A DNA stretch of 64,000 nt, taken from NCBI GenBank assembly GCA_963580455.1, contig CAUZKV010000008.1:1178001-1242000 (forward strand), in the 5' to 3' direction. This stretch comes from Euonymus europaeus (lineage: Eukaryota > Streptophyta > Magnoliopsida > Celastrales > Celastraceae). Shown one piece after another: positions 1 through 14,013 of this stretch; within the stretch, counting starts at the first letter, position 1, and each line of letters opens with the position of its first letter. The notes under the pieces are model-generated. The model searched no databases. It was not told where the DNA came from and saw only the letters and a list, made by a program, of their open reading frames with translations. Both the position numbers and the translations under genes were made by a program.

Positions 1-3000
1 TATCCGTTGACTCTGAGTTCTAAATTCGGTGATTTTTAGCTTGATTTCACACTACTTTTCGAGCTCCACAATCCTGGCCTTTCGGATTTTGATTTCAGAA
101 CTCGTGGCTAGTAGGTCTCGTTTCACCTAGTTAGCCGCGAAATGTGGTTTCTTTACGTAAACGGTTTCATGAATATCCGTTGACTTCGAGTTCTGAATTC
201 GGTGATTTTTAGCTTGATTACACACTACTTTTCGAGCTCTACCATCCCGGCGTTTCGGATTTTGATTTCAGAACTCGTGGCTAGTTGGTCTCGTTTCACC
301 TATTTAGCCGCGAAATGTGGTTTCTTTACGTAAACGGTTTTAGGAATATCCGTTGACTCCGAGTTCTGAATTCGGTGATTTTTAGCTTGATTTCACACTA
401 CTTTTCGAGCTCTACAATCCTGGTTTTTCGGATTTTGATTTCAGAACTCGTGGCTAGTAGGTCTCGTTTCACCTAGTTAGCCGCGAAATATGGTTTCTTT
501 ACGTAAATGGTTTTATGAATATCCGTTGACTCCGAGTTCTGAATTCGGTGATTTTTAGCTTGATTTCACACTACTTTTCGAGCTCTACAATCCTGGTTTT
601 TCGGATTTTGATTTCAGAACTTGTGGCTAGTAGGTCTCGTTTCACCTAGTTAGCCGCGAAATGTGGTTTCTTTACGTAAACGGTTTTAGGAATATCCGTT
701 GACTCCGAGTTCTGAATTCGGTGATTTTTAGCTTGATTTCACACTACTTTTCGAGCTCTACGATCCTGGCGTTTCGGATTTTGATTTCAGAACTCGTGGC
801 TAGTAGGTCTCGTTTCACCTAGTTAGCCGCGAAATGTGGTTTCTTTACGTAAACGGCTTTATGAATATCCGTTGACTCTGAGTTCTGAATTCGGTGATTT
901 TTAGCTTGATTTCACACTACTTTTCGAGCTCTACAATCCTGGCTTTTCGGATTTTGATTTCAGAGCTCGTGGCTAGTAGGTATCGTTTCACCTAGTTAGC
1001 CGCGAAATGTGGTTTCTTTACGTAAACGGTTTTATGAATATCCGTTGACTCTGAGTTCTGAATTCGGTGATTTTTAGCTTGATTTCACACTACTTTTCGA
1101 GCTCTACAATCCTGGCTTTTCGGATTTTAATTTCAGAACTCGTGGCTAGTAGGTCTCGTTTCACCTAGTTAGCCGCGAAATGTGGTTTCTTTACGTAAAC
1201 GGTTTTATGAATATCCGTTGACTCTGAGTTCTGAATTCGGTGATTTTTAGCTTGATTTCACACTACTTTTCGAGCTCTACAATCCTGTCTTTTCGGATTT
1301 TGATTTCGGAGCTCGTGGCTAGTAGGTCTCGTTTCACCTAGTTAGCCGCGAAATGTGGTTTCTTTACGTAAACGGTTTCATGATTATCCGTTGACTCCGA
1401 GTTCTGAATTCGGTGATTTTTAGCTTGATTTCACACTACTTTTCAAGCTCTACAATCCTGGCATTTTGGATTTTTATTTCAGAACTCGTGGCCAGTAGGT
1501 CTCGTTTCACCTAGTTAGCCGCGAAATGTGTTTTCTTTACATAAACGGTTTTATGAATATCCGTTGACTCCGAGTTCTGAATTTGGTGATTTTTAGCTTG
1601 CTTTCACACTACTTTTCGAGCTCTACAATCCTGGCATTTCGGATTTTTATTTCAGAACTCGTGGCTAGTAGGTCTTGTTTCACCTAGTTAGCCGCGAAAT
1701 GTGGTTTCTTTACGTAAACGGTTTTATGAATATCCGTTGACTCCGAGTTCTGAATTCGGTGATTTTTAGCTTGATTTCACACTACTTTTCGAGCTCTACA
1801 ATCCTGGCTTTTCGGATTTTGATTTCAGAACTCGTGGCTAGTAGGTCTCATTTCACCTAGTTAGCCGCGAAATGTGGTTTCTTTACGTAAACAGTTTTAG
1901 GAATATCCGTTGACTCCGAGTTCTGAATTCGGCGATTTTTAGCTTGATTTCACACTACTTTTCGAGCTCCACGATCCTGGCGTTTCGGATTTTGATTTTA
2001 GAACTCGTGGCTAGTTGGTCTCGTTTCACCTATTTGGCCGCAAAATGTGGTTTCTTTACGTAAATGGTTTTAGGAATATCCGTTGACTCCGAGTTCTGAA
2101 TTCAGTGATTTTTAGCTTGATTTCACACTACTTTTCGAGCTCTACAATCCTGGTCTTTCGGATTTTGATTTCAGAACTCGTGGCTAGTAGGTCTCGTTTC
2201 ACCTAGTTAGCCGCGAAATGTGGTTTCTTTACGTAAACGGTTTTAGGAATATCCGTTGACTCCGAGTTCTGAATTCGGTGATTTTTAGCTTGATTTCACA
2301 CTACTTTTCAAGCTCTACAATCCTGGCATTTCGGATTTTGATTTCAGAACTCGTGGCTATTAGGTCTCGTTTCACCTAGTTAGCCGCGAAATGTGGTTTC
2401 TTTACGTAAACGGTTTTATGAATATTCGTTGACTCCGAGTTCTGAATTCGGTGATTTTTAGCTTGATTTCACACTACTTTTCGAGCTCTACAATCCTGGC
2501 CTTTCGGATTTTGATTTCAGAACTCGTGGCTAGTAGGTCTCGTTTCACCTAGTTAGCCGCGAAATTTGGTTTCTTTACGTAAACGGTTTTAGGAATATCC
2601 GTTGACTCCGAGTTCTGAATTCGGTGATTTTTAGCTTGATTTCACACTACTTTTCGAGCTCTACAATCCTGGCATTTTGGATTTTTATTTCAGAACTCGT
2701 GGCTAGTAGGTCTCGTTTCACCTAGTTAGCCGCGAAATGTGTTTTCTTTACGTAAACGGTTTTATGAATATCCGTTGACTCCGAGTTCTGAATTCGGTGA
2801 TTTTTCGCTTGATTTCACAGTACTTTTCGAGCTCTACAATCCTGGATTTTCGGATTTTGATTTCAGAACTCGTGGCTAGTAGGTCTCGTTTCACCTAGTT
2901 AGCCGCGAAATGTGGTTTCTTTACGAAAACGGTTTTAGGAATATCCGTTGACTCCGAGTTCTGAATTCGGTGATTTTTAGCTTAATTTCACACTACTTTT

Positions 3001-6000
3001 CGAGCTCTACGATCCTGGCATTTCGGATTTTGATTTCAGAACTCGTGGCTAGTAGGTCTCGTTTCACCTAGTTAGCCGCGAAATGTGGTTTCTTTACGTA
3101 AACGGTTTTATGAATATCCGTTGACTCTGAGTTCTAAATTCGGTGATTTTTAGCTTGATTTCACACTACTTTTCGAGCTCCACAATCCTGGCCTTTCGGA
3201 TTTTGATTTCAGAACTCGTGGCTAGTAGGTCTCGTTTCACCTAGTTAGCCGCGAAATGTGGTTTCTTTACGTAAACGGTTTCATGAATATCCGTTGACTA
3301 CGAGTTCTGAATTCGGTGATTTTTAGCTTGATTACACACTACTTTTCGAGCTCTACCATCCCGGCATTTCGGATTTTGATTTCAGAACTCGTGGCTAGTT
3401 GGTCTCGTTTCAACTATTTAGCCGCGAAATGTGGTTTCTTTACGTAAACGGTTTTAGGAATATCCGTTGACTCCGAGTTCTGAATTCGGTGATTTTTAGC
3501 TTGATTTCACACTATTTTTCGAGCTCTACAATCCTGGGGTTTCGGATTTTGATTTCACAACTCGTGGCTATTAGGTCTCGTTTCACCTAGTTAGCCGCGA
3601 AATGTGGTTTCTTTACGTAAACGGTTTTATGAATATTCGTTGACTCCAAGTTCTGAATTCGGTGATTTTTAGCTTGATTTCACACTACTTTTCGAGCTCT
3701 ACAATCTTGGCATTTCGGATTTTGATTTCAGAACTCGTGGCTAGTAGGTCTCGTTTCACCTAGTTAGCCGCGAAATGTGGTTTCTTTACGTATACGGTTT
3801 TAGGAATATCCGTTGACTCCGAGTTCTGAATTCGGTGATTTTTAACTTTCTTTCACACTACTTTTCGAGCTCTACAATCCTGGCATTTCGGATTTTTATT
3901 TCAGAACTCGTGGCTAGTAGGTCTTGTTTCACCTAGTTAGCCGCGAAATGTGGTTTCTTTAAGTAAATGGTTTTATGAATATCCGTTGACTCCGAGTTCT
4001 GAATTCGGTGATTTTTAGCTTGATTTCACACTACTTTTCGAGCTCTACAATCCTGGTTTTTCGGATTTTGATTTCAGAACTCGTGGCTAGTAGGTCTCGT
4101 TTCACCTAGTTAGCCGCGAAATGTGGTTTCTTTACGTAAACGGTTTTAGGAATATCCGTTGACTCCGAGTTCTGAATTCGGTGATTTTTAGCTTGATTTC
4201 ACACTACTTTTCGAGCTCTACGATCCTGGAGTTTCGGATTTTGATTTCAGAACTCGTGGCTAGTAGGTCTCGTTTCACCTAGTTAGCCGCGAAATGTGGT
4301 TTCTTTACGTAAACGGCTTTATGAATATCCGTTGACTCTGAGTTCTGAATTCTTTGATTTTTAGCTTGATTTCACACTACTTTTCGAGCTCTACAATCCT
4401 GGCATTTCGGATTTTAATTTCAGAACTCGTGGCTAGTAGGTCTCGTTTCACCTAGTTAGCCGTGAAATGTGGTTTCTTTACGTAAACGGTTTCATGAATA
4501 TCCGTTGACTCCGAGTTCTGAATTCGGTGATTTTTAGCTTGATTTCACACTACTTTTCGAGCTCTACAATCCTGGCATTTCGGATTTTAATTTCAGAACT
4601 CGTGGCTAGTAGGTCTCGTTTCACCTAGTTAGCCGCGAAATGTGGTTTCTTTACGTAAACGGTTTTATGAATATCCGTTGACTCTGAGTTCTGAATTCGG
4701 TGATTTTTAGCTTGATTTCACACTACTTTTCGAGCTCTACAATCCTGGCTTTTCGGATTTTGATTTCAGAACTCGTGGCTAGTAGGTCTCGTTTCACCTA
4801 GTTAGCCGCAAAATGTGGTTTCTTTACGTAAACGGTTTCATGAATATCCGTTGACTCCGAGTTCTGAATTCGGTGATTTTTAGCTTGATTACACACTACT
4901 TTTCGAGCTCTACCATCCCGGCGTTTCGGATTTTGATTTCAGAACTCGTGGCTAGTTGGTCTCGTTTCACCTTTTTGGCCGCAAAATGTGATTTCTTTAC
5001 GTAAATGGTTTTAGGAATATCCGTTGACTCCGAGTTCTGAATTCGGTGATTTTTAGCTTGATTTCACACTACTTTTTGAGCTCTACAATCCTGGCCTTTC
5101 GGATTTTGATTTCAGAACTCGTGGCTAGTAGGTCTCGTTTCACCTAGTTAGCCGCGAAATGTGGTTTCTTTACGTAAACGGTTTTAGGAATATCCGTTGA
5201 CTCCGAGTTCTGAATTCGGTGATTTTTACCTTGATTTCACACTACTTTTCAAGCTCTACAATCCTGGCGTTTCGGATTTTGATTTCAGAACTCGTGGCTA
5301 TTAGGTCTCGTTTCACCTAGTTAGGCGCGAAATGTGGTTTCTTTACGTAAACGGTTTTATGAATATTCGTTGACTCCGAGTTCTGAATTCGGTGATTTTT
5401 AGCTTGATTTCACACTACTTTTCGAGCTCTACAATCCTGGCGTTTCGGATTTTGATTTCAGAACTCGTGGCTAGTAGGTCTCGTTTCACCTAGTTAGCCG
5501 CGAAATTTGGTTTCTTTACGTAAACGGTTTTAGGTATATCCGTTGACTCCGAGTTCTGAATTCGGTGATTTTTAGCTTGATTTCACACTACTTTTCGAGC
5601 TCTACAATCCTGGCATTTTGGATTTTTATTTCAGAACTCGTGGCTAGTAGGTCTCGTTTCACCTAGTTAGCCGCGAAATGTGTTTTCTTTACGTAAACGG
5701 TTTTATGAATATCCGTTGACTCCGAGTTCTGAATTCGGCGATTTTTAGCTTGATTTCACACTACTTTTCGAGCTCTACAATCCTGGCTTTTCGGATTTTG
5801 ATTTCAGAACTCGTGGCTAGTAGGTCCCGTTTCACCTAGTTAGCCGCGAAATGTGTTTTCTTTACGAAAACGGTTTTAGGAATATCCGTTGACTCCGAGT
5901 TCTGAATTCGGTGATTTTTAGCTTGATTTCACACTACTTTTCGAGCTCTACGATCCTGGCATTTCGGATTTTGATTTCAGAACTCGTGGCTAGTAGGTCT

Positions 6001-7656
6001 CATTTCACCTAGTTAGCCGCGAAATGTGGTTTCTTTACGTAAACGGTTTTATGAATATCGGTTGACTCTGAGTTCTGAATTCGGTGATTTTTAGCTTGAT
6101 TTCACACTAATTTTCGAGCTCTACAATCTTGGTGTTTCGGATTTTGATTTCAGAACTCGTGGCTAGTAGGTCTCGTTTCACCTAGTTAGCCGCGAAATGT
6201 GGTTTCTTTACCTAAACGGTTTTATGAATATCCGTGGACTCCGAGTTCTGAATTCGGTGATTTTTAGCTTGATTTCACACTACTTTTCGAGCTCTACAAT
6301 CCTGGGTTTTTGGATTTCGATTTCAGAACTCGTGGCTAGTAGGTCTCGTTTCACCTAGTTAGCCGCGAAATGTGGTTTCTTTACGTAAACGGTTTTAGGA
6401 ATATTCGTTGACTCCGAGTTCTGAATTCGGTGATTTTTAGCTTGATTTCACACTACTTTTCGAGCTCTACGATCCTGGAGTTTCGGATTTTAATTTCAGA
6501 ACTCGTGGCTAGTAGGTCTCGTTTAACCTAGTTAGCCGCGAAATATGGTTTCTTTACGTAAACGGTTTTATGAATATCCGTTGACTTCGAGTTCTGAATT
6601 CGGTGATTTTTAGCTTGATTTCACACTGCTTTTCGAGCTCTACAATCCTGGATTTTCGGATTTTTATTTCAGAACTCGTGGCTAGTAGGTCTCGTTTCAC
6701 CTAGTTAGCCGCGAAATGTGGTTTCTTTACGTAAACGGTTTTAGGAATATCCGTTGACTCCGAGTTCTGAATTCGGTGATTTTTAGCTTGATTTCACACT
6801 ACTTTTCGAGCTCTACAATCCTGGTGTTTCGGATTTTGATTTCAGAACTCGTGGCTAGTAGGTCTCGTTTCACCTAGTTAGCCGCGAAATGTGGTTTCTT
6901 TACGTAAACGGCTTTATGAATATCCGTTGACTCTGAGTTCTGAATTCGGTGATTTTTAGCTTGATTTCACACTACTTTTCGAGCTCTACAATCCTGGCTT
7001 TTCGGATTTTGATTTCAGAGCTCGTGGCTAGTAGGTCTCGTTTAACCTAGTTAGCCGCGAAATGTGGTTTCTTTACGTAAACGGTTTTATGAATATCCGT
7101 TGACTCTGAGTTCTGAATTCGGTGATTTTTAGCTTGATTTCACACTACTTTTCGAGCTCTACAATCCTGGCTTTTCGGATTTTGATTTCAGAGCTCGTGG
7201 CTAGTAGGTCTCGTTTCACCTAGTTAGCCGTGAAATGTGGTTTCTTTACGTAAACGGTTTCATGAATATCCGTTGACTCCGAGTTCTGAATTCGTTGATT
7301 TTTAGCTTGATTTCACACTACTTTTCGAGCTCTACAATCCTGGGTTTTCGGATTTTGATTTCAGAACTCCTGGCTAGTAGGTCTCGTTTCACCTAGTTAG
7401 CCGCGAAATGTGGTTTCTTTACGTAAACGGTTTTAGGAATATCCGTTGACTCCGAGTTCTGAATTCGGTGATTTTTAGCTTGATTTCACACTACTTTTCG
7501 AGCTCTACAATCTTGGCATTTCGGATTTTGATTTCAGAACTCGTGGCTAGTAGGTCTCGTTTCACCTAGTTAGCCGCGAAATGTGGTTTCTTTACGTATA
7601 CGGTTTTAGGAATATCCGTTGACTCCGAGTTCTGAATTCGGTGATTTTTAACTTGC
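1..7656 (+). repeat. Irregular HOR domain, left part of array
   Basis: Monomers here carry mixed variants without one clean long period. The first monomer type (TTCTAAATTCGG with CTCCACAATCC) recurs exactly 18 monomers later at 3115, but the match breaks after about two monomers. Monomers 520-865 then match 3980-4325 at 20 monomers. Segments near 3.7 kb match 7.5 kb at 22 monomers. The shifting offsets (18, 20, 22) indicate several monomer-sized gains and losses since an ancestral longer unit. No gene or non-satellite sequence is present. Confidence 0.8.
3634..4400 (+). repeat. Recurring monomer cassette, copy 1
   Basis: An ordered run of variant monomers: CTTGGCATTT with TACGTATACGG; GATTTTTAACTTTC with GTCTTGTTTC and TAAATGG; CCTGGTTTTTCGG; CTACGATCCTGGAG with GGCTTTATG; then GAATTCTTTG. 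The same order occurs at 7959-8725 (25 monomers later) and 9862-10628 (11 further). The fifth monomer diverges part-way through, which marks the cassette edge. Confidence 0.85.
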
Positions 7657-8992
7657 TTTCACACTACTTTTCGAGCTCTACGATCCTGGAGTTTCGGATT
7701 TTGATTTCAGAACTCGTGGCTAGTAGGTCTCGTTTCACCTAGTTAGCCGCGAAATGTGGTTTCTTTACGTAAACGGCTTTATGAATATCCGTTGACTCTG
7801 AGTTCTGAATTCTTTGATTTTTAGCTTGATTTCACACTACTTTTCGAGCTCTACAATCCTGGCTTTTCGGATTTTGATTTCAGAGCTCGTGGCTAGTAGG
7901 TCTCGTTTCACCTAGTTAGCCGCGAAATGTGGTTTCTTTACGTAAACGGTTTCATGAATATCCGTTGACTCCGAGTTCTGAATTCGGTGATTTTTAGCTT
8001 GATTTCACACTACTTTTCGAGCTCTACAATCTTGGCATTTCGGATTTTGATTTCAGAACTCGTGGCTAGTAGGTCTCGTTTCACCTAGTTAGCCGCGAAA
8101 TGTGGTTTCTTTACGTATACGGTTTTAGGAATATCCGTTGACTCCGAGTTCTGAATTCGGTGATTTTTAACTTGCTTTCACACTACTTTTCGAGCTCTAC
8201 AATCCTGGCATTTCGGATTTTTATTTCAGAACTCGTGGCTAGTAGGTCTTGTTTCACCTAGTTAGCCGCGAAATGTGGTTTCTTTACGTAAATGGTTTTA
8301 TGAATATCCGTTGACTCCGAGTTCTGAATTCGGTTATTTTTAGCTTGATTTCACACTACTTTTCGAGCTCTACAATCCTGGTTTTTCGGATTTTGATTTC
8401 AGAACTCGTGGCTAGTAGGTCTCGTTTCACCTAGTTAGCCGCGAAATGTGGTTTCTTTACGTAAACGGTTTTAGGAATATCCGTTGACTCCGAGTTCTGA
8501 ATTCGGTGATTTTTAGCTTGATTTCACACTACTTTTCGAGCTCTACGATCCTGGAGTTTCGGATTTTGATTTCAGAACTCGTGGCTAGTAGGTCTCGTTT
8601 CACCTAGTTAGCCGCGAAATGTGGTTTCTTTACGTAAACGGCTTTATGAATATCCGTTGACTCTGAGTTCTGAATTCTTTGATTTTTAGCTTGATTTCAC
8701 ACTACTTTTCGAGCTCTACAATCCTGGCTTTTCGGATTTTGATTTCAGAGCTCGTGGCTAGTAGGTCTCGTTTCACCTAGTTAGCCGCGAAATGTGGTTT
8801 CTTTACGTAAACGGTTTCATGAATATCCGTTGACTCCGAGTTCTGAATTCGGTGATTTTTAGCTTGATTTCACACTACTTTTCGAGCTCTACAATCCTGG
8901 CATTTCGGATTTTAATTTCAGAACTCGTGGCTAGTAGGTCTCGTTTCACCTAGTTAGCCGCGAAATGTGGTTTCTTTACGTAAACGGTTTTA
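7657..8992 (+). repeat. 11-monomer-period HOR, first copy
   Basis: This 1336-bp block matches 9560-10895 at an offset of 1903 bp (11 x 173). Shared markers are CTACGATCCTGGAG, GAATTCTTTG (7811, 9714; again 8676, 10579) and TACGTATACGG (8116, 10019). The left edge is set by CTTGCTTTC against CTTGATTTC, the right by TTTTAGG against TTTTATG. GAATTCTTTG monomers are 5 or 6 monomers apart inside, so the unit itself holds a near-duplicate. It contains cassette copy 2 (7959-8725). Confidence 0.85.
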
Positions 8993-9559
8993 GGAATATC
9001 CGTTGACTCCGAGTTCTGAATTCGGTGATTTTTAGCTTGATTTCACACTACTTTTCGAGCTCTACAATCCTGGTGTTTCGGATTTTGATTTCAGAACTCG
9101 TGGCTAGTAGGTCTCGTTTCACCTAGTTAGCCGCGAAATGTGGTTTCTTTACGTAAACGGCTTTATGAATATCCGTTGACTCCGAGTTCTGAATTCGGTG
9201 ATTTTTAGCTTGATTTCACACTACTTTTCGAGCTCTACAATCCTGGCTTTTCGGATTTTGATTTCAGAGCTCGTGGCTAGTAGGTCTCGTTTAACCTAGT
9301 TAGCCGCGAAATGTGGTTTCTTTACGTAAACGGTTTTATGAATATCCGTTGACTCTGAGTTCTGAATTCGGTGATTTTTAGCTTGATTTCACACTACTTT
9401 TCGAGCTCTACAATCCTGGTTTTTCGGATTTTGATTTCAGAACTCCTGGCTAGTAGGTCTCGTTTCACCTAGTTAGCCGCGAAATGTGGTTTCTTTACGT
9501 AAACGGTTTTAGGAATATCCGTTGACTCCGAGTTCTGAATTCGGTGATTTTTAGCTTGA

Positions 9560-10895
9560 TTTCACACTACTTTTCGAGCTCTACGATCCTGGAGTTTCGG
9601 ATTTTGATTTCAGAACTCGTGGCTAGTAGGTCTCGTTTCACCTAGTTAGCCGCGAAATGTGGTTTCTTTACGTAAACGGCTTTATGAATATCCGTTGACT
9701 CTGAGTTCTGAATTCTTTGATTTTTAGCTTGATTTCACACTACTTTTCGAGCTCTACAATCCTGGCTTTTCGGATTTTGATTTCAGAGCTCGTGGCTAGT
9801 AGGTCTCGTTTCACCTAGTTAGCCGCGAAATGTGGTTTCTTTACGTAAACGGTTTCATGAATATCCGTTGACTCCGAGTTCTGAATTCGGTGATTTTTAG
9901 CTTGATTTCACACTACTTTTCGAGCTCTACAATCTTGGCATTTCGGATTTTGATTTCAGAACTCGTGGCTAGTAGGTCTCGTTTCACCTAGTTAGCCGCG
10001 AAATGTGGTTTCTTTACGTATACGGTTTTAGGAATATCCGTTGACTCCGAGTTCTGAATTCGGTGATTTTTAACTTGCTTTCACACTACTTTTCGAGCTC
10101 TACAATCCTGGCATTTCGGATTTTTATTTCAGAACTCGTGGCTAGTAGGTCTTGTTTCACCTAGTTAGCCGCGAAATGTGGTTTCTTTACGTAAATGGTT
10201 TTATGAATATCCGTTGACTCCGAGTTCTGAATTCGGTGATTTTTAGCTTGATTTCACACTACTTTTCGAGCTCTACAATCCTGGTTTTTCGGATTTTGAT
10301 TTCAGAACTCGTGGCTAGTAGGTCTCGTTTCACCTAGTTAGCCGCGAAATGTGGTTTCTTTACGTAAACGGTTTTAGGAATATCCGTTGACTCCGAGTTC
10401 TGAATTCGGTGATTTTTAGCTTGATTTCACACTACTTTTCGAGCTCTACGATCCTGGAGTTTCGGATTTTGATTTCAGAACTCGTGGCTAGTAGGTCTCG
10501 TTTCACCTAGTTAGCCGCGAAATGTGGTTTCTTTACGTAAACGGCTTTATGAATATCCGTTGACTCTGAGTTCTGAATTCTTTGATTTTTAGCTTGATTT
10601 CACACTACTTTTCGAGCTCTACAATCCTGGCTTTTCGGATTTTGATTTCAGAGCTCGTGGCTAGTAGGTCTCGTTTCACCTAGTTAGCCGCGAAATGTGG
10701 TTTCTTTACGTAAACGGTTTCATGAATATCCGTTGACTCCGAGTTCTGAATTCGGTGATTTTTAGCTTGATTTCACACTACTTTTCGAGCTCTACAATCC
10801 TGGCATTTCGGATTTTAATTTCAGAACTCGTGGCTAGTAGGTCTCGTTTCACCTAGTTAGCCGCGAAATGTGGTTTCTTTACGTAAACGGTTTTA
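9560..10895 (+). repeat. 11-monomer-period HOR, second copy
   Basis: Matches 7657-8992 at +1903 bp, with few differences (for example CGGTTATTTTT near 8333 against CGGTGATTTTT here). It contains cassette copy 3 (9862-10628). The 567 bp between the two copies (8993-9559) is also satellite, with GGTGTTT, GGCTTTT and GGTTTTT monomers. Confidence 0.85.
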
Positions 10896-13321
10896 TGAAT
10901 ATCCGTTGACTCTGAGTTCTGAATTCGGTGATTTTTAGCTTGATTTCACACTACTTTTCGAGCACTACAATCCTGGCTTTTCGGATTTTGATTTCAGAGC
11001 TCGTGGCTAGTAGGTCTCGTTTCACCTAGTTAGCCGTGAAATGTGGTTTCTTTACGTAAACGGTTTCATGAATATCCATTGACTCCGAGTTCTGAATTCG
11101 GTGATTTTTAGCTTGATTTCACACTACTTTTCGAGCTCTACAATCCTGGCATTTCGGATTTTAATTTCAGAACTCGTGGCTAGTAGGTCTCGTTTCACCT
11201 AGTTAGCCGCGAAATGTGGTTTCTTTACGTAAACGGTTTTATGAATATCCGTTGACTCTGAGTTCTGAATTCGGTGATTTTTAGCTTGATTTCACACTAC
11301 TTTTCGATCTCTACAATCCTGGCTTTTCGGATTTTTATTTCAGAACTCGTGGCTAGTAGGTCTCGTTTCACCTAGTTAGCCGGAAAATGTGGTTTCTTTA
11401 CGTAAACGGTTTCATGAATATCCGTTGACTCCGAGTTCTGAATTCGGTGATTTTTAGCTTGATTACACACTACTTTTCGAGCTCTACCATCCCGGCGTTT
11501 CGGATTTTGATTTCAGAACTCGTGGCTAGTTGGTCTCGTTTCACCTTTTTGGCCGCAAAATGTGGTTTCTTTACGTAAATGGTTTTAGGAATATCCGTTG
11601 ACTCCGAGTTCTGAATTCGGTGATTTTTAGCTTGATTTCACACTACTTTTTGAGCTCTACAATCCTGTCCTTTCGGATTTTGATTTCAGAACTCGTGGCT
11701 AGTAGGTCTCGTTTCACCTAGTTAGCCGCGAAATGTGGTTTCTTTACGTAAACGGTTTTAGGAATATCCGTTGACTCCGAGTTCTGAATTCGGTGATTTT
11801 TACCTTGATTTCACACTACTTTTCGAGCTCTACAATCCTGGCATTTTGGATTTTTATTTCAGAACTCGTGGCTAGTAGGTCTCGTTTCACCTAGTTAGCC
11901 GCGAAATGTGTTTTCTTTACGTAAACGGTTTTATGAATATCCGTTGACTCCGAGTTCTGAATTCGGTGATTTTTAGCTTGATTTCACACTACTTTTCGAG
12001 CTCTACAATCCTGGCTTTTCGGATTTTGATTTCAGAACTCGTGGCTAGTAGGTCCCGTTTCACCTAGTTAGCCGCGAAATGTGTTTTCTTTACGAAAACG
12101 GTTTTAGGAATATCCGTTGACTCCGAGTTCTGAATTCGGTGATTTTTAGCTTGATTTCACACTACTTTTCGAGCTCTACGATCCTGGCATTTCGGATTTT
12201 GATTTCAGAACTCGTGGCTAGTAGGTCTCATTTCACCTAGTTAGCCGCGAAATGTGGTTTCTTTACGTAAACGGTTTTATGAATATCGGTTGACTCTGAG
12301 TTCTGAATTCGGTGATTTTTAGCTTGATTTCACACTACTTTTCGAGCTCTACAATCTTGGTGTTTCGGATTTTGATTTCAGAACTCGTGGCTAGTAGGTC
12401 TTGTTTCACCTAGTTAGCCGCGAAATGTGGTTTCTTTACGTAAACTGTTTTATGAATATCCGTGGACTCCGAGTTCTGAATTCGGTGATTTTTAGCTTGA
12501 TTACACACTACTTTTCGAGCTCTACAATCCTGGGTTTTCGGATTTCGATTTCAAAACTCGTGGCTAGTAGGTCTCGTTTCACCTAGTTAGCCGCGAAATG
12601 TGGTTTCTTTACGTAAACGGTTTCATGAATATCCGTTGACTCCGAGTTCTGAATTCGGTGATTTTTAGCTTGATTTCACACTACTTTTCGAGCTCTACAA
12701 TCCTGGCATTTCGGATTTTAATTTCAAAACTCGTGGCTAGTAGGTCTCGTTTCACCTAGTTAGCCGCGAAATGTGGTTTCTTTACGTAAACGGTTTTATG
12801 AATATCCGTTGACTCTGAGTTCTGAATTCGGTGATTTTTAGCTTGATTTCACACTACTTTTCGAGCTCTACAATCCTGGATTTTCGGATTTTTATTTCAG
12901 AACTCGTGGCTAGTAGGTCTCGTTTCACCTAGTTAGCCGCGAAATGTGGTTTCTTTACGTAAACGGTTTTAGGAATATCCGTTGACTCCGAGTTCTGAAT
13001 TCGGTGATTTTTAGCTTGATTTCACACTACTTTTCGAGCTCTACAATCCTGGTGTTTCGGATTTTGATTTCAGAACTCGTGGCTAGTAGGTCTCGTTTCA
13101 CCTAGTTAGCCGCGAAATGTGGTTTCTTTACGTAAACGGCTTTATGAATATCCGTTGACTCTGAGTTCTGAATTCGGTGATTTTTAGCTTGATTTCACAC
13201 TACTTTTCGAGCTCTACAATCCTGGCTTTTCGGATTTTGATTTCAGAGCTCGTGGCTAGTAGGTCTCGTTTCACCTAGTTAGCCGCGAAATGTGGTTTCT
13301 TTACGTAAACGGTTTTATGAA

Positions 13322-14013
13322 TATCCGTTGACTCTGAGTTCTGAATTCGGTGATTTTTAGCTTGATTTCACACTACTTTTCGAGCTCTACAATCCTGGCT
13401 TTTCGGATTTTGATTTCAGAGCTCGTGGCTAGTAGGTCTCGTTTCACCTAGTTAGCCGTGAAATGTGGTTTCTTTACGTAAACGGTTTCATGAATATCCG
13501 TTGACTCCGAGTTCTGAATTCGGTGATTTTTAGCTTGATTTCACACTACTTTTCGAGCTCTACAATCCTGGCATTTCGGATTTTAATTTCAGAACTCGTG
13601 GCTAGTAGGTCTCGTTTCACCTAGTTAGCCGCGAAATGTGGTTTCTTTACGTAAACGGTTTTATGAATATCCGTTGACTCTGAGTTCTGAATTCGGTGAT
13701 TTTTAGCTTGATTTCACACTACTTTTCGAGCTCTACAATCCTGGCTTTTCGGATTTTGATTTCAGAGCTCGTGGCTAGTAGGTCTCGTTTCACCTAGTTA
13801 GCCGTGAAATGTGGTTTCTTTACGTAAACGGTTTCATGAATATCCGTTGACTCCGAGTTCTGAATTCGGTGATTTTTAGCTTGATTTCACACTACTTTTC
13901 GAGCTCTACAATCCTGGCATTTCGGATTTTAATTTCAGAACTCGTGGCTAGTAGGTCTCGTTTCACCTAGTTAGCCGCGAAATGTGGTTTCTTTACGTAA
14001 ACGGTTTTATGAA
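13322..14013 (+). repeat. Dimer tandem duplication (2 x 346 bp)
   Basis: Monomers 13322 and 13495 (GGCTTTT/AGAGCTCG/GCCGTGAAATG, then GGCATTT/ATTTTAATTTC) are repeated in the same order at 13668 and 13841. Diagnostic GCCGTG occurs at the same place 346 bp apart (13458, 13804). Elsewhere in the array this pair appears once per HOR, so this is a local two-monomer expansion. Confidence 0.85.

Noticed and set aside
12401..12586. 61-codon open frame on the + strand
   Set aside because: It lies wholly inside satellite monomers and opens with TTG made by a C-to-T change in GTCTCGTTT. Since 173 is not a multiple of 3, frames rotate from monomer to monomer and a rare mix of variants leaves this one open. 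No start context, no partner genes, no recognisable protein.
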